A stretch of DNA of 64,000 bases from UBA6544 sp038131165 (GTDB lineage Bacteria > Pseudomonadota > Alphaproteobacteria > UBA8366), in NCBI GenBank assembly GCA_038131165.1, contig JAYPOZ010000015.1, forward strand, positions 1 through 64,000, given 5' to 3'. The notes under the pieces were generated by a model. The model saw only the letters and a list, made by a program, of their open reading frames with translations, was not told the DNA's origin and did not search any database. Below, in pieces: positions 16,706 to 25,815 of this stretch (its first letter is position 1; the number at the start of each line of letters is the position of its first letter). Both the position numbers and the translations under genes were made by a program.

Positions 16706-18228
16706 CAGCCGGCCTCCTTCGCGTCGCGCTCGCGCAAGTCGGTCTTCAACACCTTGCCGTAATTGTTCTTCGGCAGGCTGTCGACATAGCGGTAGTCCTT
16801 CGGTCGTTTGAACCGCGCCACATGTTCGAGGCAGAGCGCGTCGAGCGCCGCCGGTGTCGCCGCGGCCGCGTCTTGGGCCACCACATAGGCCACCACGACC
16901 TCGCCCCATTCGGGATCGGGGCGGCCGATGACGGAGACCTCGGCCACGGCCGGATGGCGGAGCAGGACTTCCTCGATCTCGCGCGGATAGATGTTGGTGC
17001 CGCCGCTGATGATCATGTCCTTCGAGCGATCCTTCAGGGTGAGGAAACCGTCCTCGTCGAAAGTGCCGACATCGCCGGTGTGCAGCCAGCCGCCCCGCAG
17101 GGCTGCCGCCGTCGCTTCCGGGTTTTCCCAATAGCCCTTCATGACGATGTCGCCGCGCACCAGGATCTCGCCGATCTCGCCGGGCGGCAGCGTCTCGTCG
17201 TCCTCGTTCGCGGTGCGCACCAGGAGGCCGCTCATGGAGCGCCCGACCGAACCGAGCCGTTCCATGTAGCGCGGGTGATCGCGCATGGCGTGGAAATCCT
17301 GATTGAGCGCGGTGATGGTCATCGGCGCTTCGCCTTGCCCGTAGAGCTGGGTGAACTTGTTGCCGAAGCGGTCCATGGCCTGGAGGATGTCTTCCACATA
17401 CATCGGCCCGCCGCCATAGGCGATGGCCTTCAGGTTGGAGGTGTCGCTGTCGATGGGCGACATCAGCAGCCGTTTGACCATGGTGGGGGCCGCGAAGAAG
17501 GCGAGATGCGGCCACGCCTTGATCAGCTCGAAGATTTCCTGTGCCTCGAAGCCGCCGCTTTCCGGGATGACCTGGCAGGAGCCCTGCATGATGTGCGCCA
17601 GCCCGTAGAGGCCGGAGCCGTGACTGATCGGGGCGGCGTGCAGCATCGCCGACCAGGGCGCATAGGGGTCGACGTCGGCGACATAGCACCAGGCGCAGAT
17701 CGCGAGGTTCCGGTGCGACAGCATCGCGCCCTTGGGCCGGCCGGTCGTGCCGCTGGTATAGAACAGCCAGGCAAGATCATCGGCGTCCGTCACCGCCATC
17801 GGAATCGGGTCCGCGGCCAGCAGGGCGGCGTGGTCCTTGTCGCCGACGACGATCAACCGCTCCAGTCCGTCGACGTTCGCGTTGCGGACCGTGTCGGCCA
17901 GGTCGGGCGTGGCGATGCAGACCTTGGCGCCGCTGTTCTCGACGATGTACTTGATCTCGCTCGGGTGCAGTTTGGCGTTGATCGGCACCGCCGCCAGCCC
18001 GCCGTGCCAGGCGCCGAAGATGCATTCCATGTATTCGGGGCAATTCTTCATCAAAAGCGCCAGCCGGTCCCCGGTCTCCATGCCGAGGCCGCGGCGCAAC
18101 CCGCCGCCGATCCGCGCCACCCGGTCCGCCATTTCGGCATACGTGTGGACGACCTTGTCGCCGTAGGCGATGGCCGGCCTGTCGCCGACGCTGCGTCCGT
18201 TGCGGGATACCCACATTGCCAAATTCAC
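16705..18228 (-). CDS. AMP-forming acyl-CoA synthetase
   Basis: 507 aa ANL-superfamily ligase that activates a carboxylic acid to its CoA thioester using ATP. The P-loop is YTSGTTGRPKGAMLSH; the A5 region is YGQGEAPMT, A7 is GGWLHTGDVG and A8 is DRSKDMIISGGTNIYPREIE; the C-terminal catalytic Lys is in NNYGKVLKTDLRE. GTG at 18228 has GGGAG at a good distance; earlier ATGs would add unrelated residues. First gene of the synthetase-SDR-decarboxylase operon. Medium-chain or aromatic substrates are likely but not provable. Confidence 0.93.
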   Translation of the reverse strand: MNLAMWVSRNGRSVGDRPAIAYGDKVVHTYAEMADRVARIGGGLRRGLGMETGDRLALLMKNCPEYMECIFGAWHGGLAAVPINAKLHPSEIKYIVENSGAKVCIATPDLADTVRNANVDGLERLIVVGDKDHAALLAADPIPMAVTDADDLAWLFYTSGTTGRPKGAMLSHRNLAICAWCYVADVDPYAPWSAMLHAAPISHGSGLYGLAHIMQGSCQVIPESGGFEAQEIFELIKAWPHLAFFAAPTMVKRLLMSPIDSDTSNLKAIAYGGGPMYVEDILQAMDRFGNKFTQLYGQGEAPMTITALNQDFHAMRDHPRYMERLGSVGRSMSGLLVRTANEDDETLPPGEIGEILVRGDIVMKGYWENPEATAAALRGGWLHTGDVGTFDEDGFLTLKDRSKDMIISGGTNIYPREIEEVLLRHPAVAEVSVIGRPDPEWGEVVVAYVVAQDAAAATPAALDALCLEHVARFKRPKDYRYVDSLPKNNYGKVLKTDLRERDAKEAG

Positions 18229-18353
18229 GGTCTTACTCCCTATCGCATCTGCATTGATTTCGACGTCGGCGGAGTGTGGCAATCGCCGGGCGCCGGGACA
18301 ACCGTTTAGGCGCGATTCCGCCATCCTTGAGAGGCAATTTCCGCCCGCCGCCA

Positions 18354-18443
18354 CGCTTCGACAGGCTCAGGACGACGCTTTTGGGCTTGCCTCACCCATA
18401 CCCCGTCAGGGCGAGCCTGGCGAAGCATGAGCCTGCCGAAGCG
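18354..18443. repeat. Inverted-repeat intergenic element
   Basis: Two 16-nt arms, 18354-18369 and 18428-18443, are reverse complements with a single mismatch (core TTCGACAGGCTCA and TGAGCCTGCCGAA). A further partial copy of the arm (GCGAGCCTGGCGAAGC) sits just inside the right arm. Elements built on the TTCGACAGGCTCAGG core are widespread as dispersed intergenic repeats in proteobacterial genomes, so this is probably one copy of a genome-wide family. The rest of the 314-nt gene-free stretch 18229-18542 shows nothing else. Confidence 0.65.
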
Positions 18444-18542
18444 TGAGATTCCAAGGCGTCATTCTGGAGAACCGCAGAACGATCCGGAATGATGGCCTGA
18501 GCCTCGTTTTCGCGTGCGCTCCCGCGTGGGAAGCGGCCGCGC

Positions 18543-19187
18543 CTATTTCCAGGGCGGCGGGTTGCCCCAGCTGTCCCAGGATGTGGTCTCGCTGGTGGGC
18601 AGACGGCTGGTCGGGCCGAACTTGCCGCGTGGGTATCCCAAGGGAATGCAACAATGGAAGACCATGTCCTCGGGCACGCCGAACATTCCATTGACCCGGT
18701 CCATGACTTCCGCGTGCAGGGTGGTGAGCACGCTGCCGATGCCGAGCGCGCGGGCCGCGAGCAGCAGGTTCTGCACCCCGGGGAAGGTCGAGGCCGCGGC
18801 GACGCCGGAGGGCTTCGAGTAGACCAGGATCACGGCGGGCGCGTTGACCATCTCGTCCGCCAGCAGCGCCGCCAGATTGTACTGCGAGCCTTCCGGAATA
18901 TCCGCCTTCGAGGTCCAGCCATAGGCGTCGCGGCGTTTCGCCCACCACGCCTCGTGATAGAGCTTGCCGAACTCGGCGATCTTCGCGCGGTCGCGGATCA
19001 CCAGATAGCGCGCCGGCTGCACGTTGCCGCCGTTGGGCGCCTTGGAGGCCGCGTTGAGGACGATCTCCAGCTGCGCGTCGGTGATCGGCCGGTTTGGATC
19101 GAGGCGGCGCGTCGCGCGCTGGCTGAACATCGCCTCGCCGATCGGCATCGTCAGCTCGGCGGGCGGGTCTAGGCGAACCATTTCCAT
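18543..19187 (-). CDS. Nitroreductase family protein
   Basis: 214 aa FMN-dependent oxidoreductase. The N-terminal FMN-phosphate site is RATRRLDPNRPITD, then NAASKAPNGGNVQPARYLV, the classic nitroreductase block. The C-terminal part reads LLAARALGIGSVLTTLH and a final PLGYPRGKFGP FMN-contact region. ATG 19187 has AAGGA upstream. The flavin enzyme may reduce quinones, enones or nitro groups. It is on the same strand as the acyl-CoA genes either side but separated by long gaps. Confidence 0.9.
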   Translation of the reverse strand: MEMVRLDPPAELTMPIGEAMFSQRATRRLDPNRPITDAQLEIVLNAASKAPNGGNVQPARYLVIRDRAKIAEFGKLYHEAWWAKRRDAYGWTSKADIPEGSQYNLAALLADEMVNAPAVILVYSKPSGVAAASTFPGVQNLLLAARALGIGSVLTTLHAEVMDRVNGMFGVPEDMVFHCCIPLGYPRGKFGPTSRLPTSETTSWDSWGNPPPWK

Positions 19188-19349
19188 CGTGTTTTTCCTT
19201 CGCTTCGTTCGGGGCAAGTGGTTTAAAGCAGATTTAGGCGGGTTTCCGCGTTTAGGAACCGGTCGCCGTTCGCTCCAGTGAATTTCCTGAATTTCTCTTT
19301 CCTGAATTTCTTTAGGATACTTAATTAACCATTTTCGGTGAGATGTCCG

Positions 19350-20129
19350 TCACAGCGCCCCCGGGTCCTCGCCGCCGTTGGCCTCGCGCTGCAGGAAGCC
19401 GACCATCTCGTAGCCGACGCCCGCGTCCAGCACCCGGTTCAGCTGCTCGACCACGTGCCGGTTGCAGAGCCGTTTGGTCCAGGCCAGCGTATAGGCGCCC
19501 TTGGCGAGCAGGCCCTGCACCAGTTCCGCGACCTTGGCGTCGAGCGCCTCCGCCGGGACGGCGTAGTTGATCAGGCCCATCTTCTCCAACTCGCCGCCGG
19601 TATAGGGTTTCGCCAGCATCAGGTATTCCTTGGCCTTGGGCGGGCTCATGAACAGCGGGATCAAGGCCGCGCCGCCGTCGCCCGGCACGTTCGAGAAGCT
19701 GCGGGCGCGGCCCGGGATCTCGGCGCCGATGTGGTGGTCCATGAAGGTCGCGTCGTCCCGCGCCACGATCAGGTCGCAAGCGAAGGCGAGGCTCTGGCCG
19801 AAGCCGAGGGCCGGGCCGTTGACCTTGGCGATCACGGGCTTTTCGATCTCGGCCAGCGCCTGATGGCCGCGGATGATGGCGGAGAACACCCGCCAGGCCG
19901 CTTCCGGGTCGTTGAGCTTGTTGCGGCCGTTGGGCAGGATGTAGTTGGCGGCGGGAGCGGGGACGTGAAACTCGCCGTCCGAGCCGGTCAGAATCACCAC
20001 CCGGATTTCGTGATCCTCGCGCAGGCGGGTGAAGACGTCGGCCATTTCCTCGTGGGAATGGGCGCGCAGCATGGAGACGGTGGCGACTTGCCCGTCCCGC
20101 TCCAGGCTCAAAGAGTCATAGTCGCTCAT
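19350..20129 (-). CDS. Enoyl-CoA hydratase/isomerase family protein
   Basis: 259 aa crotonase-fold protein acting on acyl-CoA. The oxyanion-hole segments are VNGPALGFGQSLAFACDLIVAR and the earlier VVILTGSDGEFHVP, which normally reads GxGxxFCAG; the first is altered, so isomerase or another crotonase chemistry is possible. GGAG lies directly before ATG 20129; an ATG 15 nt further upstream is less favoured. It follows a PaaI-type thioesterase gene by 36 nt, same strand. Confidence 0.87.
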   Translation of the reverse strand: MSDYDSLSLERDGQVATVSMLRAHSHEEMADVFTRLREDHEIRVVILTGSDGEFHVPAPAANYILPNGRNKLNDPEAAWRVFSAIIRGHQALAEIEKPVIAKVNGPALGFGQSLAFACDLIVARDDATFMDHHIGAEIPGRARSFSNVPGDGGAALIPLFMSPPKAKEYLMLAKPYTGGELEKMGLINYAVPAEALDAKVAELVQGLLAKGAYTLAWTKRLCNRHVVEQLNRVLDAGVGYEMVGFLQREANGGEDPGAL

Positions 20130-20165
20130 GGTCTTCTCCTTCATCGCGTTCGTTCGGCGAGGGGA

Positions 20166-20591
20166 TTACCGCGCGTTCGTCTTCACCCGCATGCGCTTCA
20201 GCACCGCGCTCGACGCCAACAGGGTGCGTTCGCCCGTATAGACCCGGCCGCGCACGAAGGCGAGGCTGCCGGTGCGCCGGACCAGCTCGCCCTCGGCTTC
20301 GATCAGCTCGCCGGCCCGCCCGGCGTCGGTGAATTCGGAATTGAGCGAGACCGTGACCAGCTGTTCGTCCCGGTTCTCCTTGCCTGCCGCCACCATGGCG
20401 AGGTCGATCATCGTCATCATCAGCCCGCCATGGACGATTTCGTGCCGGTTGCAGTGCCGCGCCTCCGCTCTCAGGGCGAAGTAATGCACGCCGTCCTTTT
20501 CCTGCCAGTGGAACGGGCCGGAGCTCATTTCGTAAGGATCGTCGGGGTCGTAAAGCGCATAGCCGTCGAGCGGCGGCGGGAAATCGGTCAT
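20166..20591 (-). CDS. PaaI-type hotdog thioesterase
   Basis: 141 aa single hotdog domain. The long-helix motif HGGLMMTMIDLAMVAAG is the PaaI/YdiI acyl-CoA thioesterase hallmark (HGG then catalytic Asp). The beta strands VSLNSEFTDAGRAGELIEAEGEL follow as expected. Likely hydrolyses an acyl-CoA made by the neighbouring enoyl-CoA hydratase or hydratase genes. It starts 9 nt after the stop of the MaoC-like gene, so the two are cotranscribed. Confidence 0.88.
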   Translation of the reverse strand: MTDFPPPLDGYALYDPDDPYEMSSGPFHWQEKDGVHYFALRAEARHCNRHEIVHGGLMMTMIDLAMVAAGKENRDEQLVTVSLNSEFTDAGRAGELIEAEGELVRRTGSLAFVRGRVYTGERTLLASSAVLKRMRVKTNAR

Positions 20592-20600
20592 CGGGTGCCT

Positions 20601-21467
20601 CTAGTCCTTTATGGTTGCGGTGCCGTTGGAGAGAACGGTGGTGTCGCGGGCGCGCACGCGGGTTCGGAAATGCGCCGTCTCTCCGGCCCGCCATATTTCC
20701 GTGGTCAGGATTTCGCCGGGATAGACGGGTGCGCTGAAATCCGCGGCGAAAGCGCGGAGACGCGCCGGGTCGTAGCCGCAGGCGCCTTTCAGGACTGCGT
20801 GACAGGCATGTCCCCAGAGCGCCAGTCCATGCAGGATTGGCCCGTCGAATCCTTCGGCCCGCGCGGTGCGTGGGTCGCAATGGATGAAGCTTCGCCCGCC
20901 GAGGAGCCGGTAGACGAGCGCCGCCTGCGGAGAGACCGGCAGGTCCACGGTAATATCGGGCGGGCCATCATGCGCACCGTCAGGCGTCGGCGGCAGCGGG
21001 TCGGGACGGCCCTCGGGCGCCCCGTCGAGGCGGAAACCGCGTGCCAGATAGACGCTCTCCAGCACGGCCAAGGGCGTGCGGTCCGCGGCCGCCGCGAGGG
21101 TGGTTTCGTTAACGAGCAGGGTCGCGTTGCGGGCGGGTTTGTCCCAGGCCGACGCGCAGCGCGTGGAGACCAGGATCGATGCCTCCGGCGGCAGCGGCGA
21201 GAGGATGCGCACGCGCTCGGACGCGTGGATCAATTTCGGCCAGGCCATGCCGAGACCAAGCGTGAACTCGACATTCCATCCGGCCACCGACGCGAAGGAC
21301 GGTATCGCCGTCAGACGATCCTCGAGGAGGAAGGCCAGTTGTGCTTCGTCTCGGGGGTCCATGCCGAGGCCGATCCCGACGCCGTAGAGCTGCAGCCGTG
21401 CCGCATCGTAACTGCGCGGTTCGAAATCGACCCGGCGCGCCATTGCGGCATCGTATGCGGTGGGCAT
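20601..21467 (-). CDS. MaoC-like double-hotdog enoyl-CoA hydratase
   Basis: 288 aa with two hotdog folds, resembling eukaryotic-type (R)-2-enoyl-CoA hydratase. The catalytic hydratase-2 motif is intact in the second half: YRLLGGRSFIHCDP through ARAEGFDGPILHGLALWG (Asp/His dyad). The first half is the non-catalytic lobe. GGAGGG precedes ATG 21467. First gene of a short operon with the PaaI thioesterase and the crotonase gene, all acting on CoA thioesters. It is divergent from the MmgE/PrpD gene with an 81-nt shared promoter region. Confidence 0.87.
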   Translation of the reverse strand: MPTAYDAAMARRVDFEPRSYDAARLQLYGVGIGLGMDPRDEAQLAFLLEDRLTAIPSFASVAGWNVEFTLGLGMAWPKLIHASERVRILSPLPPEASILVSTRCASAWDKPARNATLLVNETTLAAAADRTPLAVLESVYLARGFRLDGAPEGRPDPLPPTPDGAHDGPPDITVDLPVSPQAALVYRLLGGRSFIHCDPRTARAEGFDGPILHGLALWGHACHAVLKGACGYDPARLRAFAADFSAPVYPGEILTTEIWRAGETAHFRTRVRARDTTVLSNGTATIKD

Positions 21468-21548
21468 GTCGTCCCTCCAATCTGCCTGAACCCGAGCTAG
21501 ATACAATGACAGAACATCTATAGCTGCGCTCGCCGAAAGGGACCCCCG

Positions 21549-22904
21549 ATGACCATTGCCGAAACCTTTGCCGAATTCCTGATCGGCACCACCTATGACG
21601 AACTACCGGACCGGGCGCTCGACCATGCGGCCATGATCGTCGCCAGTACGCTTGCGAGCGCGGCTTGCGGACGGCATATCAACTCCGCTCGGATCGTCTG
21701 CGATATCGAGCGCGCGCGGGGCGGGACGCCCGAGGCCTCGGTCTGGTTCGACGGCGGGGCCAAGCTGCCACTGGTGGGCGCCGCGCGGGCGAACGCGCTG
21801 GCGAGCGACGCGGCCGCCTCCGACGACAGCGACCTGCGCAACATCGTCCATGCGGGCACGCCGCTGACGGCGACGGCGCTGGCGGCGGCGGAGGCGACGG
21901 GTGCGGGCGGCAAGGACGTGCTGGCGGCGATCGCCGTGGGCTACGAGGCGGCGGGGCGCATTGGCGAGGCGATCATTCCGCGTTTCGACTACCGGGGGCA
22001 TCACGGTTGCATGGGCGCCACCTTCGGCGCCACGGCGGCGGCCGCGCGGCTGCTGGGCCTCGATGCGGTTCAGATGGCGCATGCGCTGGTGCTGACCGCG
22101 ACCTCCATCGGCGGCCTTACCAAGGCGGCCAATACCAGCATCGCGCGGGAATATCATGCGGGCAACGCGACCATGCTCGGTATCGAAGCGGTACTGGCGG
22201 CGAAGCGCGGCTATACGGGTGAGCTCAATGTCTTCGAGGTCGAGCGCGGATTCTGCCAGGTCTACGGCGGCAGCGACGGCGCCGGGATCGTCGAGGGATT
22301 GGGGAAAGATTGGGATATCGTCACCGACATGGCGCTGAAGCTGGTGCCGGGCGGCCACCCCTATCACGCGCTCGGGGAGGCCGGAGCCAAGGCGGCGCGC
22401 GACGGCAACATCGCGCCGGAGGAGGTCGCCGCGATCATCGTCTCGCGCCCCGGCATGACGAAACTCTCGGGCCCGCTGCACCCGGAGACGCTGATCGACA
22501 TGGCGCACAGCCCCGCCTATTTCACCGCGGCGGGCGTGCGCGATCACGCGTTCGGATGGGAACATGCGAGCCCCGGAAAAATCGCCGATCCGGTGATCCA
22601 CGGCCTGATCGACAAGGTGCGGGTCGGGCCGGAGCCGGTCGACGATGTCGAGAAGTATCGCCAAGGGGCGAGCGTGCGGATCGAGACGACGGACGGCCGA
22701 GAGGTCGGTGCGACAGTCTTCGTGCCGAAAGGGGCGGGTTGTCTCGGCATCGATTGGGCCGATGTCGACAGCAAGTTTCGGACCCTGGTGCCCAATGCGC
22801 CCTTGAGCGCCGCGCAGATCGACGCGGCGCTGGAGCGCATTCACGGGTTCCGGGCTTTGGACGGAATGGATGCTCTGCTCGCGGGAATTGTCGCAGGGGC
22901 GTAG
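21549..22904 (+). CDS. MmgE/PrpD family protein
   Basis: 451 aa, normal for this fold. Members include 2-methylcitrate dehydratase (PrpD), cis-aconitate decarboxylase and iminodisuccinate epimerase. Signature blocks: ASDDSDLRNIVHAGTPL near residue 95, GYEAAGRIGEA, HHGCMGATFGATAAAARLLGL, then KLVPGGHPYHALGEAG. This copy is not next to methylcitrate-cycle genes, so the substrate is open. Divergent from the MaoC-like gene, suggesting joint regulation. Confidence 0.9.
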   Translation: MTIAETFAEFLIGTTYDELPDRALDHAAMIVASTLASAACGRHINSARIVCDIERARGGTPEASVWFDGGAKLPLVGAARANALASDAAASDDSDLRNIVHAGTPLTATALAAAEATGAGGKDVLAAIAVGYEAAGRIGEAIIPRFDYRGHHGCMGATFGATAAAARLLGLDAVQMAHALVLTATSIGGLTKAANTSIAREYHAGNATMLGIEAVLAAKRGYTGELNVFEVERGFCQVYGGSDGAGIVEGLGKDWDIVTDMALKLVPGGHPYHALGEAGAKAARDGNIAPEEVAAIIVSRPGMTKLSGPLHPETLIDMAHSPAYFTAAGVRDHAFGWEHASPGKIADPVIHGLIDKVRVGPEPVDDVEKYRQGASVRIETTDGREVGATVFVPKGAGCLGIDWADVDSKFRTLVPNAPLSAAQIDAALERIHGFRALDGMDALLAGIVAGA

Positions 22905-23029
22905 TATTAACCACTTTTATTTCCGAGTCGCGAGTAAAGAGCGGCTTTTTAGCGCTCCTTCGTAAGGTACTAGTCAGCCTTAAGGCCAATAACTGACAGT
23001 ATCGAGCAATCGTTGGGGACACGACGCAT

Positions 23030-23275
23030 ATGGCGTCCAAAGAGAATCAGCAAAGACGGCACGAACGTCGACGGAAGATTGACGACGTGCTGAGCGCACA
23101 TCGGATCGCGTGCCAGGCGGGTAACGAGACGCTGGCCAGATTGTTGGAGGCGGCGCTCGTCGCCGGTCTGGAGCCGATCCCGAACGAGCGGCGCGACCCC
23201 GTCGGCCGCAGCCGTCTGATCGCCGTCGCGATGTCCTACCACGAAGATTCCTTCAAGGCGCTTCCCGCCGAATAG
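23030..23275 (+). CDS. Small uncharacterised basic/helical protein
   Basis: 81 aa starting at ATG 23030. The N terminus is charged (KENQQRRHERRRK); the rest is predicted helical with no membrane segment or signal. I do not recognise a family. The reading frame has protein-like composition and stands alone in a gap between the MmgE/PrpD gene and the cytidylyltransferase, so it is probably real. Confidence 0.55.
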   Translation: MASKENQQRRHERRRKIDDVLSAHRIACQAGNETLARLLEAALVAGLEPIPNERRDPVGRSRLIAVAMSYHEDSFKALPAE

Positions 23276-23328
23276 CGTTACACCGAAACGGGCCCAGGCC
23301 GGTGCAGCTCTGCCGCCCTGCGCAAAGG

Positions 23329-24087
23329 TTAGCCCGGATACGGTTCCGTCGAAATCGGCGGCAGCGTCGCCATGCCTTGCGCGACCAAATATTCCGCATG
23401 CCACCAATCGGATTGCGCGTTCACGTCGACGCCTTCGTGGCCTTCCGTTAGAAACGGGGCGATGACGTCGCCGGCGATCGAGCCGGCTTCCAGGACGACG
23501 CGCGACCAGGCGATCTCGAGGCTGGCGTTCTGGACGTAGATCTTGGGCAGCGCAGCATATTGGTTCGAGTGCCAGGGCGTCCCGTCGAGGGTGTAGGGCA
23601 GGATCGGCGACATAATGGGGCCGTTGATGGTCCACATTTTTCCCGGATGCTGCCCGCAGGCCTCTACCGCGCGGATCGAATCGATCCCGGCGGTGTGCTT
23701 GAATTGCTCCCAGGCGCGCCGAATCGTATCCGCCTGGCGGAAGGGACTGGTCGGGCGAAGAATGGCAAAGCAGTCCGGCGCCTTGCCTTCGTCCTTCAGC
23801 ACGCCCAGCAAGTGGCGGAGCCACTGGATATCCGGCGAAGTATCGCCCGCGAATTCCGGGGGACGCAGAAACGGCACCGCCGCGCCGTAATGCCGCGCGA
23901 CGTCGGCATAGGCTTGCGAATCGGTCGACACGATGACCGATGCGAAGATGCCGGACTCGAGCGCGGAGCGGATGGCGTAGGCCATCAGGGGGTGTCCGTT
24001 CAGGCGGCGGACATTCTTGTCCGGCACCCGTTTGGAGCCCGAGCGGGCCGGGATCAGCGCGAATATGGAAGGTTCCGCAGCGGTCAT
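23329..24087 (-). CDS. Acylneuraminate cytidylyltransferase-type CMP-sugar synthetase
   Basis: 252 aa (261 codons if ATG 24111 is used). It should transfer CMP onto a nonulosonic acid or Kdo-like acid sugar. The nucleotide-binding signature IPARSGSKRVPDKNVRRL is at the N terminus, followed by VIVSTDSQAYADVA and the CTP-site RPTSPFR. The middle VQNASLEIAW is the conserved turn of PseF/NeuA-type enzymes. It is divergent from the glycosyltransferase-like gene at 24239, so the pair probably decorates a surface glycan or flagellin. The specific sugar is unknown. Confidence 0.82.
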   Translation of the reverse strand: MTAAEPSIFALIPARSGSKRVPDKNVRRLNGHPLMAYAIRSALESGIFASVIVSTDSQAYADVARHYGAAVPFLRPPEFAGDTSPDIQWLRHLLGVLKDEGKAPDCFAILRPTSPFRQADTIRRAWEQFKHTAGIDSIRAVEACGQHPGKMWTINGPIMSPILPYTLDGTPWHSNQYAALPKIYVQNASLEIAWSRVVLEAGSIAGDVIAPFLTEGHEGVDVNAQSDWWHAEYLVAQGMATLPPISTEPYPG

Positions 24088-24238
24088 GTCGTCAGCCGTG
24101 TCATGTCGCACTCCGTGGAGGAAACCGCGACCGTATATTGGACCGATTCGCCGGGCTTGGCGACCGAATCGTGGTGGATCGCGTAATTCTATTGCATATT
24201 GAGGTGCCGGAATGTGTAGCCGACCTGGAGAAGATCAA

Positions 24239-25813
24239 GTGAGTGCCGGAACCGCCACCTTCGAGGATACCGTCCTGCGGAGCCACCGTTTTTGGCACAA
24301 GGCGTCGGCCCTTGGCGCGGATGTGTCGTCTCGCCATGTCGTGGTCGATATGATGGTAAATCATCCGGTCTACTACCTCGGCAACCTGATCATCGCCAAA
24401 TATCTCGAGCTCACGCAGGGGCTGAAGGTTTGGGCATTGATCTCGAGCGAAGCCGATTCCCAGGCCGTTCTGACGGCAAAGAGTTTCGGCGTCGATGGGA
24501 TCACTTTCGTGCGGGACGAAGTCGCGAAGGAAGCGTCGCCGGTGGTGGTCGCCATCCTTCGCCATCTCGAAGGCACTGCCGACGGCGAACTCCGCAAGCG
24601 GTTGCTGGCCATCGGGATCAACGGCATTCCCGTCGGCGATCTGGTCTATGACACCTATGTCCGCGAGACCCGCCAGATTACCGTCACAACGCTCGATGAC
24701 GATTTGAAGGCCTATCTGGTCCTGTTGGTGAATTATTACACCCTGTACGAGCGGCTGATGGAAAAGCTGGACGTCGGCGGGGTCGTCCTGGGGCACACGG
24801 TGTATTCGCGTTTCGGCGTTTTGGCCCGCATGGCGGCAAAAGCCGGACGGCCGGTCTATACGCGCTTCGGCGGCAAGGGAATGCGCATTCAGCGCCGCGA
24901 GGGGCTGGAGGCGGTCATGGACGTCATTTTTCGTGTGCGGCCGCAGGAGGTCGACGGCTTGCTCGAGGCGGATGACGGCCGGGCGACCGCACTCGGAAGG
25001 GAGACCTTGCGCCGCCGCATCGGCGGGACCGATAACGAGTTTCAGTTCCTGAACGAGGAAAGCTATGCGCCCGACCGGCCGACGCAATCGGTCGAACAAT
25101 TCTGCACCCGGATGGACCTAGACCCCGCACGGCCCAAAGGTCTCGTCATGCTGCACGCGTTCTCGGACGCGGTTCATCATACGCCGCAGATGATCTTCGA
25201 CGATTATCACGAATGGTTTCTGCACACGCTGGACGTGGCCGTCGGCCAGAAGGACGTCGATTGGCTGTTCAAGCTGCATCCCTACGACGGTTATTATACG
25301 GACGACCGGGGGCCGGCCGAACGAATACAAGCGGTCTCGAACACGCATGCGCACATACGTCTGGTGCCGGAGGATTTGAACACCCGCACCTTTCCGGAAG
25401 TCGCCTCGTTTCTGGTCACCATCAACGGCAAGGCGGGATTGGAATTCGCCGGATTTGGCGTGCCGGTCCTGCTTGGGGGCAAGGGCTTTTACGCTGGATG
25501 CGGATTCGATGTCGCGCCCGGCTCGATCGACGGCTATCGGGACCGGCTGTCGTCGGCGGCGGCGTTGCGGTTGACGGGCGAACAGGTCGACCGCGCCCTG
25601 ATCGCGAACGATCTGTATTACCGCCGGGCCATTTGCGATTGCCGGTTGCTGCCGGATTCGAGCTATACCTTCTGGAAGCCTTTCGACGAAGGCACGTTTT
25701 GGGGCGGTTTCGTCGCGGCGATGGAGTCGGGACAACTGGAAGACGATCCGCTCTATGCCGCACTGGTGAACATGCGCGACAGCGGCGCCGAGACGCTGAC
25801 CCGCCCTGAGTAG
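24239..25813 (+). CDS. Glycosyltransferase/capsule-biosynthesis-like protein of unknown specificity
   Basis: 524 aa, cytosolic, no membrane segment. An N-terminal Rossmann-like half (YYLGNLIIAKYLELTQGLKV) and a C-terminal half with FKLHPYDGYY, an EVASFLVTINGKAGLEFAGFG stretch and VPVLLGGKGFY match the layout of GT-B-fold polysaccharide enzymes (Capsule_synth/glycerophosphotransferase type), where the NGKAGLE loop binds the nucleotide. This is fold-level inference. GTG 24239 has GGAG 9 nt upstream; a start at 24212 is also possible. Its divergent neighbour makes CMP-sugars, the likely donor. Confidence 0.6.
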   Translation: MSAGTATFEDTVLRSHRFWHKASALGADVSSRHVVVDMMVNHPVYYLGNLIIAKYLELTQGLKVWALISSEADSQAVLTAKSFGVDGITFVRDEVAKEASPVVVAILRHLEGTADGELRKRLLAIGINGIPVGDLVYDTYVRETRQITVTTLDDDLKAYLVLLVNYYTLYERLMEKLDVGGVVLGHTVYSRFGVLARMAAKAGRPVYTRFGGKGMRIQRREGLEAVMDVIFRVRPQEVDGLLEADDGRATALGRETLRRRIGGTDNEFQFLNEESYAPDRPTQSVEQFCTRMDLDPARPKGLVMLHAFSDAVHHTPQMIFDDYHEWFLHTLDVAVGQKDVDWLFKLHPYDGYYTDDRGPAERIQAVSNTHAHIRLVPEDLNTRTFPEVASFLVTINGKAGLEFAGFGVPVLLGGKGFYAGCGFDVAPGSIDGYRDRLSSAAALRLTGEQVDRALIANDLYYRRAICDCRLLPDSSYTFWKPFDEGTFWGGFVAAMESGQLEDDPLYAALVNMRDSGAETLTRPE

Positions 25814-25815
25814 GT

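Noticed and set aside
15884..16762. Plus-strand open frame over the SDR gene
   Set aside because: Antisense shadow of an SDR with full catalytic motifs.
19338..21500. Long plus-strand open frame (about 720 codons)
   Set aside because: It is antisense to enoyl-CoA hydratase, PaaI and MaoC-like genes that carry clear family motifs; its own translation is Arg/His-rich low-complexity, typical of GC-rich antisense frames.
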